The position numbers and the translations under genes are program-made. Positions 1-8,416 of a DNA stretch of 25,859 bases are shown in pieces (the stretch's first letter is position 1; each line of letters opens with the position of its first letter). The DNA lies in contig CAZPOP010000034.1 in assembly GCA_964588305.1 (NCBI GenBank), positions 1 through 25,859 on the forward strand, read 5' to 3'. A model generated the notes under the pieces. That model saw only the letters and a list, made by a program, of their open reading frames with translations, was not told the DNA's origin and did no database searches. Origin of the DNA: SM1-73 sp964588305 (GTDB taxonomy: Bacteria; Zixibacteria; MSB-5A5; SM1-73).

Positions 1-253
1 TAAAGAAACGAAGGATTCGGCTATCCGCACTCACCCAGGGACGCAGACTATCCGGAGCAGAAACCGCTTCTCTCAGTTCATCCGTAATCTGAGTAATGGC
101 CCTATGTCCCACCAAGCTGACCGAGTTTATGTTTTGGGAGAGATCCAGGGATGAGATCAAGCTTATCAATACCCCCGCGGTGGCGGACGCTATTATCCCC
201 AAAACTAAGATCACGATCACCAACTCCACTAGAGTATATCCTTTTGTGTTCAT
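1..253 (-). CDS. Type IV pilin-like prepilin, N-terminal part (cut by left window edge)
   Basis: This is the start of a small prepilin; 84 codons are visible and the frame stays open to the left edge, so the gene is partial. The ATG lies at 253 and reads MNTKGYTLVELVIV. Gly5 followed by Tyr, with Glu at mature position 5, is the class III signal cut and methylated by prepilin peptidase (PilD/GspO). A hydrophobic helix of about 20 residues follows and anchors the subunit in the inner membrane before assembly. GGGGA lies about 8 nt before the ATG. The previous gene in the transcript ends 23 nt upstream, so both belong to one operon with the PilX-like and GspF genes. The likely role is a minor pseudopilin (GspH/I/J type) or minor pilin. 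The exact subtype cannot be read without the C-terminus. Confidence 0.85.
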   Translation of the reverse strand, partial: MNTKGYTLVELVIVILVLGIIASATAGVLISLISSLDLSQNINSVSLVGHRAITQITDELREAVSAPDSLRPWVSADSRILRFF

Positions 254-276
254 GACACGTTTCCCCAGAGTCGATT

Positions 277-645
277 TCAACCCCCGATATGATTTATCAG
301 CGAGTAAGTCTGCCCGAAAGCATCTTCTACGTCAATAGTCACTTCCACCAGCGCAGGATTTCCACAGTCGCTCTTCAGAGTGGTTACAGTCCTTCGCCAC
401 TGGTAGGGTGATTCCGAAGTCCAGCCCTGGGATGTGAGGCTAACTCCTATCTTGATAGCCTCCTCCATCTTTGAGATAGCAAGGCTCACCATTTCCACTT
501 GTTTAACCTGTTGGGTCGAGCCTGCCAGTAGTTCAACACACATGCTTCCCAGGAAATAAGTCATCAATCCAAGTATGACAATGGTGATCACCAGTTCCAT
601 AAGGGTATAACCATCTTGGTTTCTTAATCTTTTGCGATATCTCAT
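277..645 (-). CDS. Minor prepilin (type IV pilus / type II secretion pseudopilin)
   Basis: The product is a 122-residue prepilin. The ATG at 645 overlaps the stop of the preceding PilX-like gene as ATGA, which indicates translational coupling. A longer reading from a TTG at 657 is possible but would lie inside the upstream gene. The N-terminus is basic (MRYRKRLRNQ), followed by DGYTLMELVIT: Gly12 is the prepilin peptidase cut site and Glu is at mature position 5. A hydrophobic helix covers about residues 13-38. The globular part is short, with a WRRTVTTL strand and a CGNPALVEVTIDVEDAFG segment resembling the beta-meander of GspI/GspJ or PilV-like minor pilins. The role inferred from context is priming or capping a pilus built by the neighbouring GspF-type platform. 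The family-level call is secure, the subtype is not. Confidence 0.85.
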   Translation of the reverse strand: MRYRKRLRNQDGYTLMELVITIVILGLMTYFLGSMCVELLAGSTQQVKQVEMVSLAISKMEEAIKIGVSLTSQGWTSESPYQWRRTVTTLKSDCGNPALVEVTIDVEDAFGQTYSLINHIGG

Positions 646-1871
646 AGCTCCTGCCAACTATTCTGCACAAATGAAATGCTGAATGATCCTATGCTGGATA
701 CTCCTGGCGGCAGAGGTGAAGGAATATAGCCTGAGTTCCAGATTATGCCGGATCCCTGTTTGATTTTATCATCAGTGAAGCTATGTCCCCAAAAACAGCC
801 GTTAATAGTTGCGTTTTTACCAATAGTGCTCTGAGTTCCTGCATACACAAATCCGTTCACCTCTGATCCCTGATTGATTTGGAGAACCTTATTGGAGAGC
901 ACACTTCCATTGACCGTATTGTTGTTCCCCAACTTAAGGTTGTCTCTCTTAGTGAAAAGTATGTTCCCGCTTCTTCCTGTGGTGCTTCCTACTGTGATAT
1001 TAGCTGCACAGTAGATGCCCCATTTGGCGATGAACTGTATACTATCAGCGATGTTCACATTTTTTCCTATGGTTATCGTTCCATTTACCGCGACCAGGCT
1101 GGAGCCGCCCGCGGTAGTTATGCTCTTGTTCTTTTTGATTGTTAGGTCTCCGTTGATCAACACAGTATCGGGCAAGACCCGGTCTGAATTCCAGGTTGAA
1201 TCTCCGGAGGGCTGGCTGGCGGCTAAACCCAGGAGATTGTCGTAATAGGTCAGATCCAAATCAGCTAAAGTGGGCGCCGAATCCACAGTGGTGAAAGGAA
1301 AGGCTCCACCACCCTGGTAAGCTGCCGTCTCACCGCAGGGCAAATACAAAGTCATCTGCGTAGTGTCGATATTGGTGGGGGTTTTTACCGTAACGCTCCC
1401 GTTCACAAAACAGCTTCCCACCACCTGGCAATTCTTGCTAAAAGTGAAATCGTTAGACGAAGCGGCAAAAAGGGCATAGTTGATGGCAAGATTCTCTATT
1501 CCAACTTTGACCTGGCGAGTGATCCCCTTGTATGTGCCGGTGGAAACGATGCTGTCATAAGGCTCAGGAACGGTATAGGTTCCACTGGTCCCGTCACCAA
1601 AATCCACAGTCTGTGCATCAATTTGTCCGTATGGTTGAGAGGGCGCGCCATATAGCTTTTCTGAATACTTTAACTCCCAGAAGGAATCTGCCACTCCCAT
1701 CTCGGTTAAATATAGTGCCCGGGCTCTGTCTTTTTCCATCGAACTCAGGGCAATGTTTTGTGAGAGAAAAGCTGTAACTCCTACCGCAGTGATTCCCACC
1801 AGAGCGATGATTATTATCAATATCAGAAGGGAGATACCTTCTTCTCCATTTAACGGTTTGAGGCTTCCCAT
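642..1871 (-). CDS. PilX-like pilus assembly protein with bactofilin-like repeat region
   Basis: The product has 409 residues from the ATG at 1871, which is preceded by AGAGGA. A longer open frame to 2060 exists but would overlap the upstream pilin gene, so it is not used. The N-terminus has an EEGISLLILIII segment: a charged head, Gly, then a long hydrophobic helix, as in PilX_N-type minor pilins that lack the usual Phe-Thr-Leu. Residues of about 40-130 resemble the PilX helix-plus-sheet part (RARALYLTEMGVADSFW). From about residue 135 the chain becomes a series of short glycine/asparagine-rich strands such as VNGSVTV, INGDLTI, VNGTITIG, VNGSVLS and INGCFWG. These resemble the turns of a polymer-forming bactofilin/beta-helix domain. 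It probably sits at or in the pilus tip as an adhesive or structural subunit. It overlaps the next prepilin by 4 nt. Confidence 0.75.
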   Translation of the reverse strand: MGSLKPLNGEEGISLLILIIIIALVGITAVGVTAFLSQNIALSSMEKDRARALYLTEMGVADSFWELKYSEKLYGAPSQPYGQIDAQTVDFGDGTSGTYTVPEPYDSIVSTGTYKGITRQVKVGIENLAINYALFAASSNDFTFSKNCQVVGSCFVNGSVTVKTPTNIDTTQMTLYLPCGETAAYQGGGAFPFTTVDSAPTLADLDLTYYDNLLGLAASQPSGDSTWNSDRVLPDTVLINGDLTIKKNKSITTAGGSSLVAVNGTITIGKNVNIADSIQFIAKWGIYCAANITVGSTTGRSGNILFTKRDNLKLGNNNTVNGSVLSNKVLQINQGSEVNGFVYAGTQSTIGKNATINGCFWGHSFTDDKIKQGSGIIWNSGYIPSPLPPGVSSIGSFSISFVQNSWQEL

Positions 1872-1935
1872 TTTTCCTCTTTTGTGAACAGGACGGGCAG
1901 CAGTCTGGAAACCACTGCCCGCCACGGCTTCAGAC

Positions 1936-2295
1936 TTATGGTGTTGTTGCCGGCGTGTTATGAGCTGTGATAGTGCATTCCACCGTAAAGGTGCTGTCGG
2001 TATCCTTAGTGTAAGAAATGGTCCCACCGGACGGACAGGTCGGAATAGTGGCATCCACAAACATACCAGTGGTCAAACTGTCCGGCAGTGTTCCCAGGTT
2101 TTTGCCATAATACAACAGCACTGCTGACTTGATGGCAGCCTGCTGAGACTGACAGGCATTGATCTTGGCACTTGTGGTCAGATCCAAGTAGGCTGGAATG
2201 GCTACTCCGGAAATCAGCCCCAGGATGATGATCACTATGATCAGCTCAACCAAGGTCCATCCCCGCTCATCCCGTCTTTTTCTGAGCTTCTTCAT
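1936..2295 (-). CDS. Major-pilin-like prepilin (PilA/GspG/ComGC type)
   Basis: This is a 119-residue prepilin. The ATG at 2295 is chosen over one at 2316 because GGAGGTG lies 4 nt upstream of it. A highly basic leader (MKKLRKRRDER) is followed by Gly and WTLVELIIVIIILGLISGVA, with the peptidase cut after Gly and Glu at mature position 5. The hydrophobic helix runs on into an amphipathic helix with AKINACQSQQAAIKSAVLLYY, typical of major pilins and GspG. The C-terminal half carries TCPSGG and FTVEC, so a disulfide-bonded D-loop is likely. It is the first prepilin after the platform gene, the usual place for the major subunit. With strong SD and the first position among the pilins, it is the best candidate for the abundant fibre subunit. 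Whether it builds a pilus or a secretion pseudopilus cannot be settled here. Confidence 0.88.
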   Translation of the reverse strand: MKKLRKRRDERGWTLVELIIVIIILGLISGVAIPAYLDLTTSAKINACQSQQAAIKSAVLLYYGKNLGTLPDSLTTGMFVDATIPTCPSGGTISYTKDTDSTFTVECTITAHNTPATTP

Positions 2296-2299
2296 CTTG

Positions 2300-2306
2300 C
2301 ACCTCC
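2300..2306 (-). promoter_or_regulatory. Strong ribosome binding site deciding the pilin start
   Basis: GGAGGTG on the minus strand with 4 nt (CAAG) before the ATG at 2295. It is much better placed for this ATG than for the in-frame ATG at 2316, which lies upstream of it. Confidence 0.7.
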
Positions 2307-2356
2307 TTTCACTCATTTAGGGTTTGATTCTTTTCGAAGCTTCGCTTGATATTATT

Positions 2357-3580
2357 CTAACCCATCCCTCCGGCTCTGATTACCTTCATAAGCTGGGTCA
2401 TGGGCATAATCAGAGACAGGTACATAATTGCCACCACTGCTCCCATTACCGCCAGCAGGATCGGTTCTAAAGTAGTGGAGAGCTTGGAAATCACATAGTT
2501 TACCTCCTTATCGTAATATTGTGAAATTTTCAAAAGCATCTCGTCTATCTTCCCACTCTCTTCCCCAGTTGAGATCATCTGCACCACCATTCCCGGAAAC
2601 TGCCCGCTCTCCCGGAATGATGAGGCGATGGAACCTCCTTCGACTATTTTCACTCTGGCTTTCTCTATTGCCTGGGCTATCACGCTGTTTCCCACCGCCT
2701 GCCCCACTAACTTCAAGGTCGTGATTAAGGGAATGCCACTCACGTTTAATGCTCTATAGGTATGAGCAAAGGCTGAGACTGCCACCTTTCTGAAAAGGTT
2801 GCCGAAAATGGGCAGCCTCAACTTAATCCTGTCAAAGAATAACCTTCCGGAAAGGGTCTTTGCATATCTTTTGGCAAATATGACAATACCAGCCAAACTT
2901 CCCAGTATAGCCCACCAGTATCCCCGGACCAGATTGCTGACGCCAATCAATATCCTGGTAGGCAAAGGTAAAACTATATTAGCTTTTTCAAAAATCTTTA
3001 CAAACATTGGAAAAACGAAAACTATCAGGAAAGTGATTCCCAGGGTAGCGGCAATTACCAGAATAACCGGATAGGTCACCGCGGCTTTGACCTTGGTCCT
3101 TCTCTCCTGCTTGAGCTCCAGCAAATCTGCTAATCGGTTGAGCACCTCTGCTATCTTTCCACCGCTTTCGCCCACCTCCAGCATGGCTACATAACTCTTG
3201 TCAAACACATTGGATTCGCTCTCCATGGCTTGAGCCAAACCCATTCCTTCCTCAATGTTCTGACGAAGTCGTCCGGCCACCTGAACCATGGTTTTACTCT
3301 CTCCTTGGTTTGCGATTACGTTTAAACTCGTGTTTAGCGGTATTCCCGCATCCAACAGGGCGGCAAGCTGACGGGTAAACACGATTAAATCGACAGCCGA
3401 TACTCTCCCTCCCAATCCCGATAGACTTCTCCAGGGAGAGGGCCCCTTTTGCCTTATAGAGGAAACAAAGTAGCCCGATTCGGTCAGGTTTCTGAACACC
3501 TCTTTTTGGCTTTGTGCCTCTATTTCCTTGGTGATTTTCCGGCCCCTTTTATCTCTGACTTTGTATGTGTAAGTTGGCAT
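2357..3580 (-). CDS. Inner-membrane platform protein of type IV pilus / type II secretion (PilC/GspF)
   Basis: The 407-residue product has the full length of the family and its typical start, MPTYTYKVRDKRG. Two T2SSF domains are visible. The first contains LAALLDAGIPLNTSLNVIA and the second contains AHTYRALNVSGIPLITTLKLV. They are separated by hydrophobic segments near residues 170-190 and 215-235, with another at the C-terminus (LLAVMGAVVAIMYLSLIMPM). In the family this protein forms the platform on which the cytoplasmic ATPase acts to assemble or retract pilin. The gene overlaps the upstream receiver gene by 32 nt, and the major-pilin-like gene starts about 60 nt after its stop. No assembly ATPase or secretin is in the window, so these should lie elsewhere. 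Whether the machine is a pilus or a type II secretion system is open. Confidence 0.93.
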   Translation of the reverse strand: MPTYTYKVRDKRGRKITKEIEAQSQKEVFRNLTESGYFVSSIRQKGPSPWRSLSGLGGRVSAVDLIVFTRQLAALLDAGIPLNTSLNVIANQGESKTMVQVAGRLRQNIEEGMGLAQAMESESNVFDKSYVAMLEVGESGGKIAEVLNRLADLLELKQERRTKVKAAVTYPVILVIAATLGITFLIVFVFPMFVKIFEKANIVLPLPTRILIGVSNLVRGYWWAILGSLAGIVIFAKRYAKTLSGRLFFDRIKLRLPIFGNLFRKVAVSAFAHTYRALNVSGIPLITTLKLVGQAVGNSVIAQAIEKARVKIVEGGSIASSFRESGQFPGMVVQMISTGEESGKIDEMLLKISQYYDKEVNYVISKLSTTLEPILLAVMGAVVAIMYLSLIMPMTQLMKVIRAGGMG

Positions 3581-3971
3581 CCCTCTTTTCCTCGGATTCT
3601 TTGTTACCCAGATACTTGGCGACCAGTTGAACTAAGGATTCCATGTCAAAGGGCTTGGTCATGTATTCATCCGCTCCGGTCTCTTTTCCAATGTTCTTGT
3701 CTTTTTCCTGAGTTCTGGCAGTTAGCATTATTATGGGAATCTTCTCGTATTTGACATCAAACTTAAGAAGGCGGCTGACCTTGTATCCATTCATCTTGGG
3801 CATCATTATGTCCAGTATTATCAGATCCGGCTTCTCACTTTTGGCTTTGTCCAAAGCCTCTTGTCCATCAGAGGCGGTAAGACACTCATATCCTTCAGCC
3901 TCCAGAGCGATTTGCAGCGCAGTTACATAGTCTTCTTCATCATCCGCTATCAGTATTCTTTTTTGCTCCAT
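3549..3971 (-). CDS. Single-domain response regulator (CheY/PilG/PilH-like receiver)
   Basis: The 140-residue protein is one receiver domain with a short charged tail and no output domain. Key residues are present: acidic pair Asp10-Asp11, phosphoacceptor Asp54 (LIILDIMMPK), Thr84 (IIMLTA) and Lys106 (MTKPF). Stand-alone receivers next to pilus genes usually act by protein contact, for example in control of pilus extension or in a phosphorelay. The hybrid kinase lies 86 nt upstream, with a likely common transcript, and is the obvious phosphodonor. The 3' end overlaps gspF by 32 nt, so the two are tightly linked. The ATG at 3971 is preceded by an AGGTGAGAGATGG-like stretch giving a usable SD. 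The tail (KRDANLHIQSQR) falls in the overlap and may not be functional. Confidence 0.92.
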   Translation of the reverse strand: MEQKRILIADDEEDYVTALQIALEAEGYECLTASDGQEALDKAKSEKPDLIILDIMMPKMNGYKVSRLLKFDVKYEKIPIIMLTARTQEKDKNIGKETGADEYMTKPFDMESLVQLVAKYLGNKESEEKRDANLHIQSQR

Positions 3972-4057
3972 CTCTCACCTCCATCTGTGGCAAGGGCTTC
4001 GATTGTCGGTCTACCTTTTCCTACTTTCTTTTATTCCATCATTCTCCCAGCGGTTGC

Positions 4058-6367
4058 TCACAAGGAAATCCCTTGGCTTACCGCCAGACTCGAAAAACAG
4101 TCGGTGCATTCAGCTATGTGTCTTAGCGCCTCTGCTTCGTCCGCGTCTTCTGGATAGTTGGCTACTCCCAAGAAGAATTCCATTTGAGCAGAACCCACTT
4201 GAACGGCGGAATCATGGCTCAAGAGACCATCGCTCAGTCTCCTGTAAACTGCCAGAGCTCCTTCCTTGGTGGTGTTTTCCAAAACAACGAATACTCGACC
4301 TGTTTCCTCATCAGGCTGGACATAGTCGCTGGACTTAAGTGCCGCCTTTTTGGCGAGTTCAACCATCTCTCCGAATATTCTTCCTCTGACCGGTGCCCCG
4401 CCCTCGTCTGTGAGCTCATCAAGATTCTTCACCCCAAGGAGAAGCACGGAAACACTTGAACTAATCGATCTGGCACGATTAATCGAGGCGTTCAAACGGT
4501 GATCCAAAACATCTATCTCCTTTAGCATAGGCAGAACAAACATGAACCTGCTTCCCCTGCCCAACTCGCTTTCCACCCAGATTTTCCCTTGGTGTGCTTC
4601 CACCAGTCTTTTGCAGATAGGAAGCCCCAGACCGGTTCCGGGCTTCTTTCCGGCCAGTGATTTCTCCACCTGATGGAACTTATCAAACACGGATTCCAAT
4701 TCCTCGCGCGGAATCCCCGTTCCGGTATCTTTGACTTCAATTAGAACGAAATCCTGCTGAGGGAGGGACGTTATCGCCGAGATGGGGGTTTTGAACTTGT
4801 CTATCCATGTGGCCCTGACAAAAATTTCTCCTCCCTCAGGCGTGTATTTTATGGCATTGCTTACCAGGTTTACAAGAACCTGAGTGAGCTTATCCGCGTC
4901 ACCCATGATTTCTGGCAGATTGAGGGCGACTTCCTTCTTCAGGCCGATGGATTTCTTCTCTGCATTCAGTGAAAAAGTGGAGATGGTCCCATCAATTATT
5001 TCCTCCAGATTCACCTTCTCCAGTCTTACCTCCATTTTGCCAGCTTCCATCTTGGACACGTCTAAGAAATCGTTTATAATGCGCGTAAGCCGATCAACAT
5101 TCCGGGAAGCCATCTGAAGAAGTTTACTTTTTTTTTCATTAACCTCCCCGGTTTTTTGACTCAAAGCAAGATTCACTGCATTTTTGATGGAACCCAGAGG
5201 AGTCCTTAACTCATGCGAGACTACTGAGATAAACTCAGATTTCAAGTTTTCCAGTTTCTTTTCTTCGGTAATATCGCGCAAGGATATCAGCAACCGAATT
5301 GACTTCTGGTCCTCTTCCTTTATGAGTGAGACTACAGCTTGATAACTCCCGGAAGGTATTTCGATTTCTTTTCTGACAATGTTCTCTTTTCCTTTGCCTA
5401 ACTGTTCTTTTAATTCCTTGAAATCCATGCCCAAAATGCCCTGAAGCGTTTCGCCATTTGGATAAGAATCTGAACTAACCGGGTTTAGGATCGAAAGTGC
5501 ACTGGGGTTCATTAGCGTCACTTCAAAGTTCTCGTTGATCATTACCACCCCATCTGCTATGCTCTGCACCAACTTACGGGATCGGCGCTCACTTTCCCGC
5601 AACAACTGTTCGGTCCACTTGCGCTCGGTGATGTCACGGAGTATTCCCACGGCATGCCACCGATCTTTGATCTTAATAGCAGAAAGAGATAATTCTATGG
5701 GGAATTCTGTTCCGTCTTTTCTGACAGCTTCCAATTCAAGGGTATTTCCAACTACCGGACCTTGTCCGGTCTCCTTGAACTTGCCGAATCCTTTCTGGTA
5801 GGCTCCGTGATATCTTCCAGGGGCAAGTAGTACATGCAATTCCTTGCCAATGGCCTCTGGGCTGGAATAGCCAAATGTCTTTTCTGCTGCAGGATTCCAA
5901 TAGGAGATATTTCCTTCATTATCCATCATAAGGATTGCCTCTTTGGCAGTTGCAGAAATCGCACGGAATCTCTCTTCACTCTCCCTCACCGATTTCTCAA
6001 GCTGGACGACCCGTTGGCCTGCCCTCACCCGGGCTAAAAGCTCTGTTCTATCGAATGGCTTGGCTATGTAATCATCGGCGCCGGCATCCAGTCCTTGGAT
6101 GATGTTCTCCTTTTGAGTCAGCGCGGTCAAAAGAATTACATAAAGGTAACTGGAAAGGTTGAGGGATCGAACCCGACGACACAGCTCCACCCCATCCAGA
6201 TTAGGCATCATCCAGTCGGTGATGAGTACGTCCGGAACCTCTTTTCGGATCGACTCTAAAGCCTCTAGTCCATCTTCAACTGCCTCCACATCATGCCCGA
6301 CCTTAGTCAACGTTCTTTCCAGAATCTTTCTGGAGGTCTTTTCATCCTCGGCTATGAGTATCTTCAT
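4058..6367 (-). CDS. Hybrid sensor histidine kinase: REC-PAS-PAS-HisKA-HATPase with degenerate GGDEF tail
   Basis: The product has 769 residues and no membrane segment, so it is cytoplasmic. Domains in order: receiver (1-118; Asp51, Lys103), PAS with PAC (about 130-250), PAS (about 258-370), HisKA with His385 in SVVSHELRTP, and HATPase with the N-box around Asn500/Asn504, G1 at KDTGTGIP (546-553) and G2 at GTGLGL (577-582). Residues of about 618-769 are an extra domain. Its order of strands, and FFLGVANYPEDADEAEALRH near 731-750, follow a GGDEF domain, but the active-site loop reads EETGRVFVVLE where GGDEF would be, so cyclase activity is unlikely. An N-terminal receiver implies input from another kinase. 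The likely partner is the receiver just downstream, and the output is probably pilus function. The ATG at 6367 opens a canonical receiver start (MKILIAEDE). Confidence 0.92.
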   Translation of the reverse strand: MKILIAEDEKTSRKILERTLTKVGHDVEAVEDGLEALESIRKEVPDVLITDWMMPNLDGVELCRRVRSLNLSSYLYVILLTALTQKENIIQGLDAGADDYIAKPFDRTELLARVRAGQRVVQLEKSVRESEERFRAISATAKEAILMMDNEGNISYWNPAAEKTFGYSSPEAIGKELHVLLAPGRYHGAYQKGFGKFKETGQGPVVGNTLELEAVRKDGTEFPIELSLSAIKIKDRWHAVGILRDITERKWTEQLLRESERRSRKLVQSIADGVVMINENFEVTLMNPSALSILNPVSSDSYPNGETLQGILGMDFKELKEQLGKGKENIVRKEIEIPSGSYQAVVSLIKEEDQKSIRLLISLRDITEEKKLENLKSEFISVVSHELRTPLGSIKNAVNLALSQKTGEVNEKKSKLLQMASRNVDRLTRIINDFLDVSKMEAGKMEVRLEKVNLEEIIDGTISTFSLNAEKKSIGLKKEVALNLPEIMGDADKLTQVLVNLVSNAIKYTPEGGEIFVRATWIDKFKTPISAITSLPQQDFVLIEVKDTGTGIPREELESVFDKFHQVEKSLAGKKPGTGLGLPICKRLVEAHQGKIWVESELGRGSRFMFVLPMLKEIDVLDHRLNASINRARSISSSVSVLLLGVKNLDELTDEGGAPVRGRIFGEMVELAKKAALKSSDYVQPDEETGRVFVVLENTTKEGALAVYRRLSDGLLSHDSAVQVGSAQMEFFLGVANYPEDADEAEALRHIAECTDCFSSLAVSQGISL

Positions 6368-6451
6368 TGGATCATTTCATATAGGATTCCCGATGCATTC
6401 AAAATGCAATGCTGCCTGGAAGAGATTCTTCCCTTCCGCCTTCACCTAGGG

Positions 6452-6771
6452 TTATGGTTCTCCAAGTTCTTCAAAATGCTTGCCTGCCTTATCACCATCC
6501 GTGGTGAGAAGAACACTCGGTAAGTCTTTCGTGACTTTTAATTCTTGATAGATGCTGAAATCCGTCCATGGTAGGCATCAGGATATCTATTATCACCATA
6601 TCAAAGTTCTCCTTCTCCAGCATGTCCCATGCTTCCTTGCCATCATTGGCTGTTGTCACATAGTATTGTTTGAACCTTAGGGTAAGCCCCTCCAGTTTTC
6701 TGGTCGTGGCTGAATCATGCACTATCAGAAGGTTCTTTCTTTGCCATTGCGCTTCCGTCTTGATTCTTCAT
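6452..6771 (-). pseudogene. Frameshifted response-regulator receiver
   Basis: A receiver domain is spread over three frames. The ATG at 6771 overlaps the upstream stop as ATGA and reads MKNQDGSAMAKK. One base too many near 6731-6745 moves the frame to NLLIVHDSATTRKLEG and on through MVIIDILMPTMDG to LSRIK. A second extra base at the A4 run (6536-6539) moves it to VTKDLPSVLLTTDGDKAGKH, ending at a TAA at 6452. Removing both bases gives 105 residues in the order expected for a receiver (acidic pocket, phosphoacceptor Asp in IIDILMP, Thr in VLLTT), but the chain stops before the last strand with its Lys-Pro. The gene is therefore broken or, less likely, recoded or misassembled. The start overlap shows it was once a normal operon member between the REC-GAF-PAS and hybrid kinase genes. 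Confidence 0.8.
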
Positions 6772-8084
6772 CTTATTTCTTTTCCCAACTTGCGAATGGA
6801 GATCATAAAGCCCCTAAAAGTCTCCGCCTTTCCTTTGAGGAGTGAAGTAAGAATCTGGCAACTTTCCGTATGTATCTTAACATCTTTCCTGATTAGATCA
6901 GAGTTTCCCTTCTCCACATCTGCTTTGAATTTCCTCAGATCGAGCCCTAAGGTCCTCTGGATGGATTCAAGGGTCGACTCTCTTTCACGCAGAATGTCTT
7001 GGGCCATCTTATTCACCGTGGTTACCTGGAAATCTTCGTTGATCATCACCAAGCCTTCGGGCATCCTCTCCAAAAGTCTCTCTATTTCACTTTCTTGCGC
7101 CGCCTCAACTCGGTTAACCTTGTCCAGGGCCGGACGCATCTGGCTGAAAGCATTATGAATGAGATGGACGTCACCTGAAGTGAATGATCTATCAAACCGA
7201 CTGCTGAAATTAATCATTCCTGTTACCTTCCTGTGGTTCATTAGAGGCACATTTAGAAACGACTTCACCTTTTTAGCGGTTCTTAAGTCGTCGTGTTCTT
7301 CTTGTCTTATGTTCTCCTCTCCCAGGATCTTGTCAAAAGTTATATCCATGGGAATATTCCGCTGTGGGGTCGAATTGAAAGTCTCGATCAGATTGCGCTT
7401 AGCCTCTTCAACGAAACTCAAGCTGCAAGGAGTGACTGCCTGCATGAGGAGCTTTGTCTGCTTCGACAGTTCTGTCCACAATGAAATTGCAACGTCGTAC
7501 CTTATTACTCCGGAAAGCGAATTCAGAAGCTGAATCAGCATGTCTTTGCCGCCCGAACAACCCGCCAGGTCTCGACTTATTTGGCAAAGAACCTTAAGGT
7601 TGTAGATTTTCCTTTCCGTGCTGACTTCTCTGCTTCTTCCCGCCGGGCAAGGACTTCTTCTTTCCCCGGCCTGGCGAATAGCGTTTACTACCTCATCAAG
7701 TCCATTGAATGGCTTCTGTATATAATCAAATGCCCCATATCGTAAGCCTTCGACGGCCGAGTCCAGGCTGGCAAACCCAGTCATGATTATCACCTCTACA
7801 TCTGGATCGAAGGCCCTGATCTCTTTGAGAACAGCGACACCATCCATCCCCGGCATTTTTATGTCAAGCAGAATCACGTCCGGGGTGGTTTTTCGAACGA
7901 GATTGACTGCATCCTTGCCATTGTTAGCCAGCACAGCTCGGAATCCGCGTTTTTTCAACACCTTGCCCAAGAGATCGAGGATCATTGGGTCATCGTCAAC
8001 CACCAAAACATCAGGTCTTTTTTCTCTCGTTACTGCTTCTGACAAAGCTGTCACCACGGGTACATCTATTTTATCTTCGCTCAT
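6768..8084 (-). CDS. REC-GAF-PAS signalling protein without a kinase domain
   Basis: The 438-residue protein starts at the ATG at 8084, preceded by GGGGAG; a TTG at 8102 is possible but less likely. The receiver (about 24-140) has Asp30-Asp32, phosphoacceptor Asp74, Thr102 (IIMTG) and Lys124, of NtrC-like type. Residues of about 170-320 look like a GAF domain (KVKSFLNVPLMNHRKVTGMI). Residues of about 330-435 form a PAS domain (MPEGLVMINEDFQVTTVN). This PAS resembles the second PAS of the hybrid kinase at 4058-6367, but the chain stops where that protein goes on into HisKA. The stop is shared with the next ATG (ATGA), so the end appears natural. It may act as a sensory receiver feeding the downstream kinase, or be a kinase that lost its catalytic half. 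It is the first intact gene of the operon. Confidence 0.85.
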   Translation of the reverse strand: MSEDKIDVPVVTALSEAVTREKRPDVLVVDDDPMILDLLGKVLKKRGFRAVLANNGKDAVNLVRKTTPDVILLDIKMPGMDGVAVLKEIRAFDPDVEVIIMTGFASLDSAVEGLRYGAFDYIQKPFNGLDEVVNAIRQAGERRSPCPAGRSREVSTERKIYNLKVLCQISRDLAGCSGGKDMLIQLLNSLSGVIRYDVAISLWTELSKQTKLLMQAVTPCSLSFVEEAKRNLIETFNSTPQRNIPMDITFDKILGEENIRQEEHDDLRTAKKVKSFLNVPLMNHRKVTGMINFSSRFDRSFTSGDVHLIHNAFSQMRPALDKVNRVEAAQESEIERLLERMPEGLVMINEDFQVTTVNKMAQDILRERESTLESIQRTLGLDLRKFKADVEKGNSDLIRKDVKIHTESCQILTSLLKGKAETFRGFMISIRKLGKEIR

Positions 8085-8102
8085 TGGAGCTCCCCATGCC
8101 AA

Positions 8103-8416
8103 AATATGCTTGGCTCAGATACAACTATGATTTGGCAACTGGTTTTCTTGTGGCTGACCAGTATGTTGTTCGTTTACAGTGGCAGTGGGGACGAACGCTT
8201 CTTGATCAAATATAGAAAAGTTTCAATAAATGGGGACGTTTGTTGGGGACGGGATTATGATTAAATTGTCCTTCACGGATGGTAGTTATAGGATCGGAAT
8301 ATTTTCGGGAGACTTTATCGATTCAAAATTCGCTGATTTGACCGCCTGCCACCTCCTAATTCTGGAAAGTCGAACTCAAGGCTAATATCATGCTAAGACT
8401 GGGGCAAAGCCTGAGG
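8103..8416. other. Non-coding gap upstream of the signalling operon
   Basis: No convincing gene is seen on either strand. The sequence TGGGGACG occurs three times in direct orientation (8186-8193, 8231-8238, 8244-8251), which may be debris of a mobile element end. An AGGAGGTGG on the minus strand near 8351 is followed by a GTG frame of only a few codons. The promoter of the operon starting at 8084 should lie here, but no clear consensus hexamer pair was found. Confidence 0.5.

Noticed and set aside
96..338. Plus-strand open frame of 80 codons at the left edge
   Set aside because: It lies antisense to two prepilin starts with clear class III signals; its own sequence shows no family features.
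1872..2060. 63-codon N-terminal extension of the PilX-like gene
   Set aside because: It overlaps the upstream pilin gene, is Arg/Pro-rich without a signal, and the internal ATG at 1871 has a proper SD and begins the pilin-like leader.
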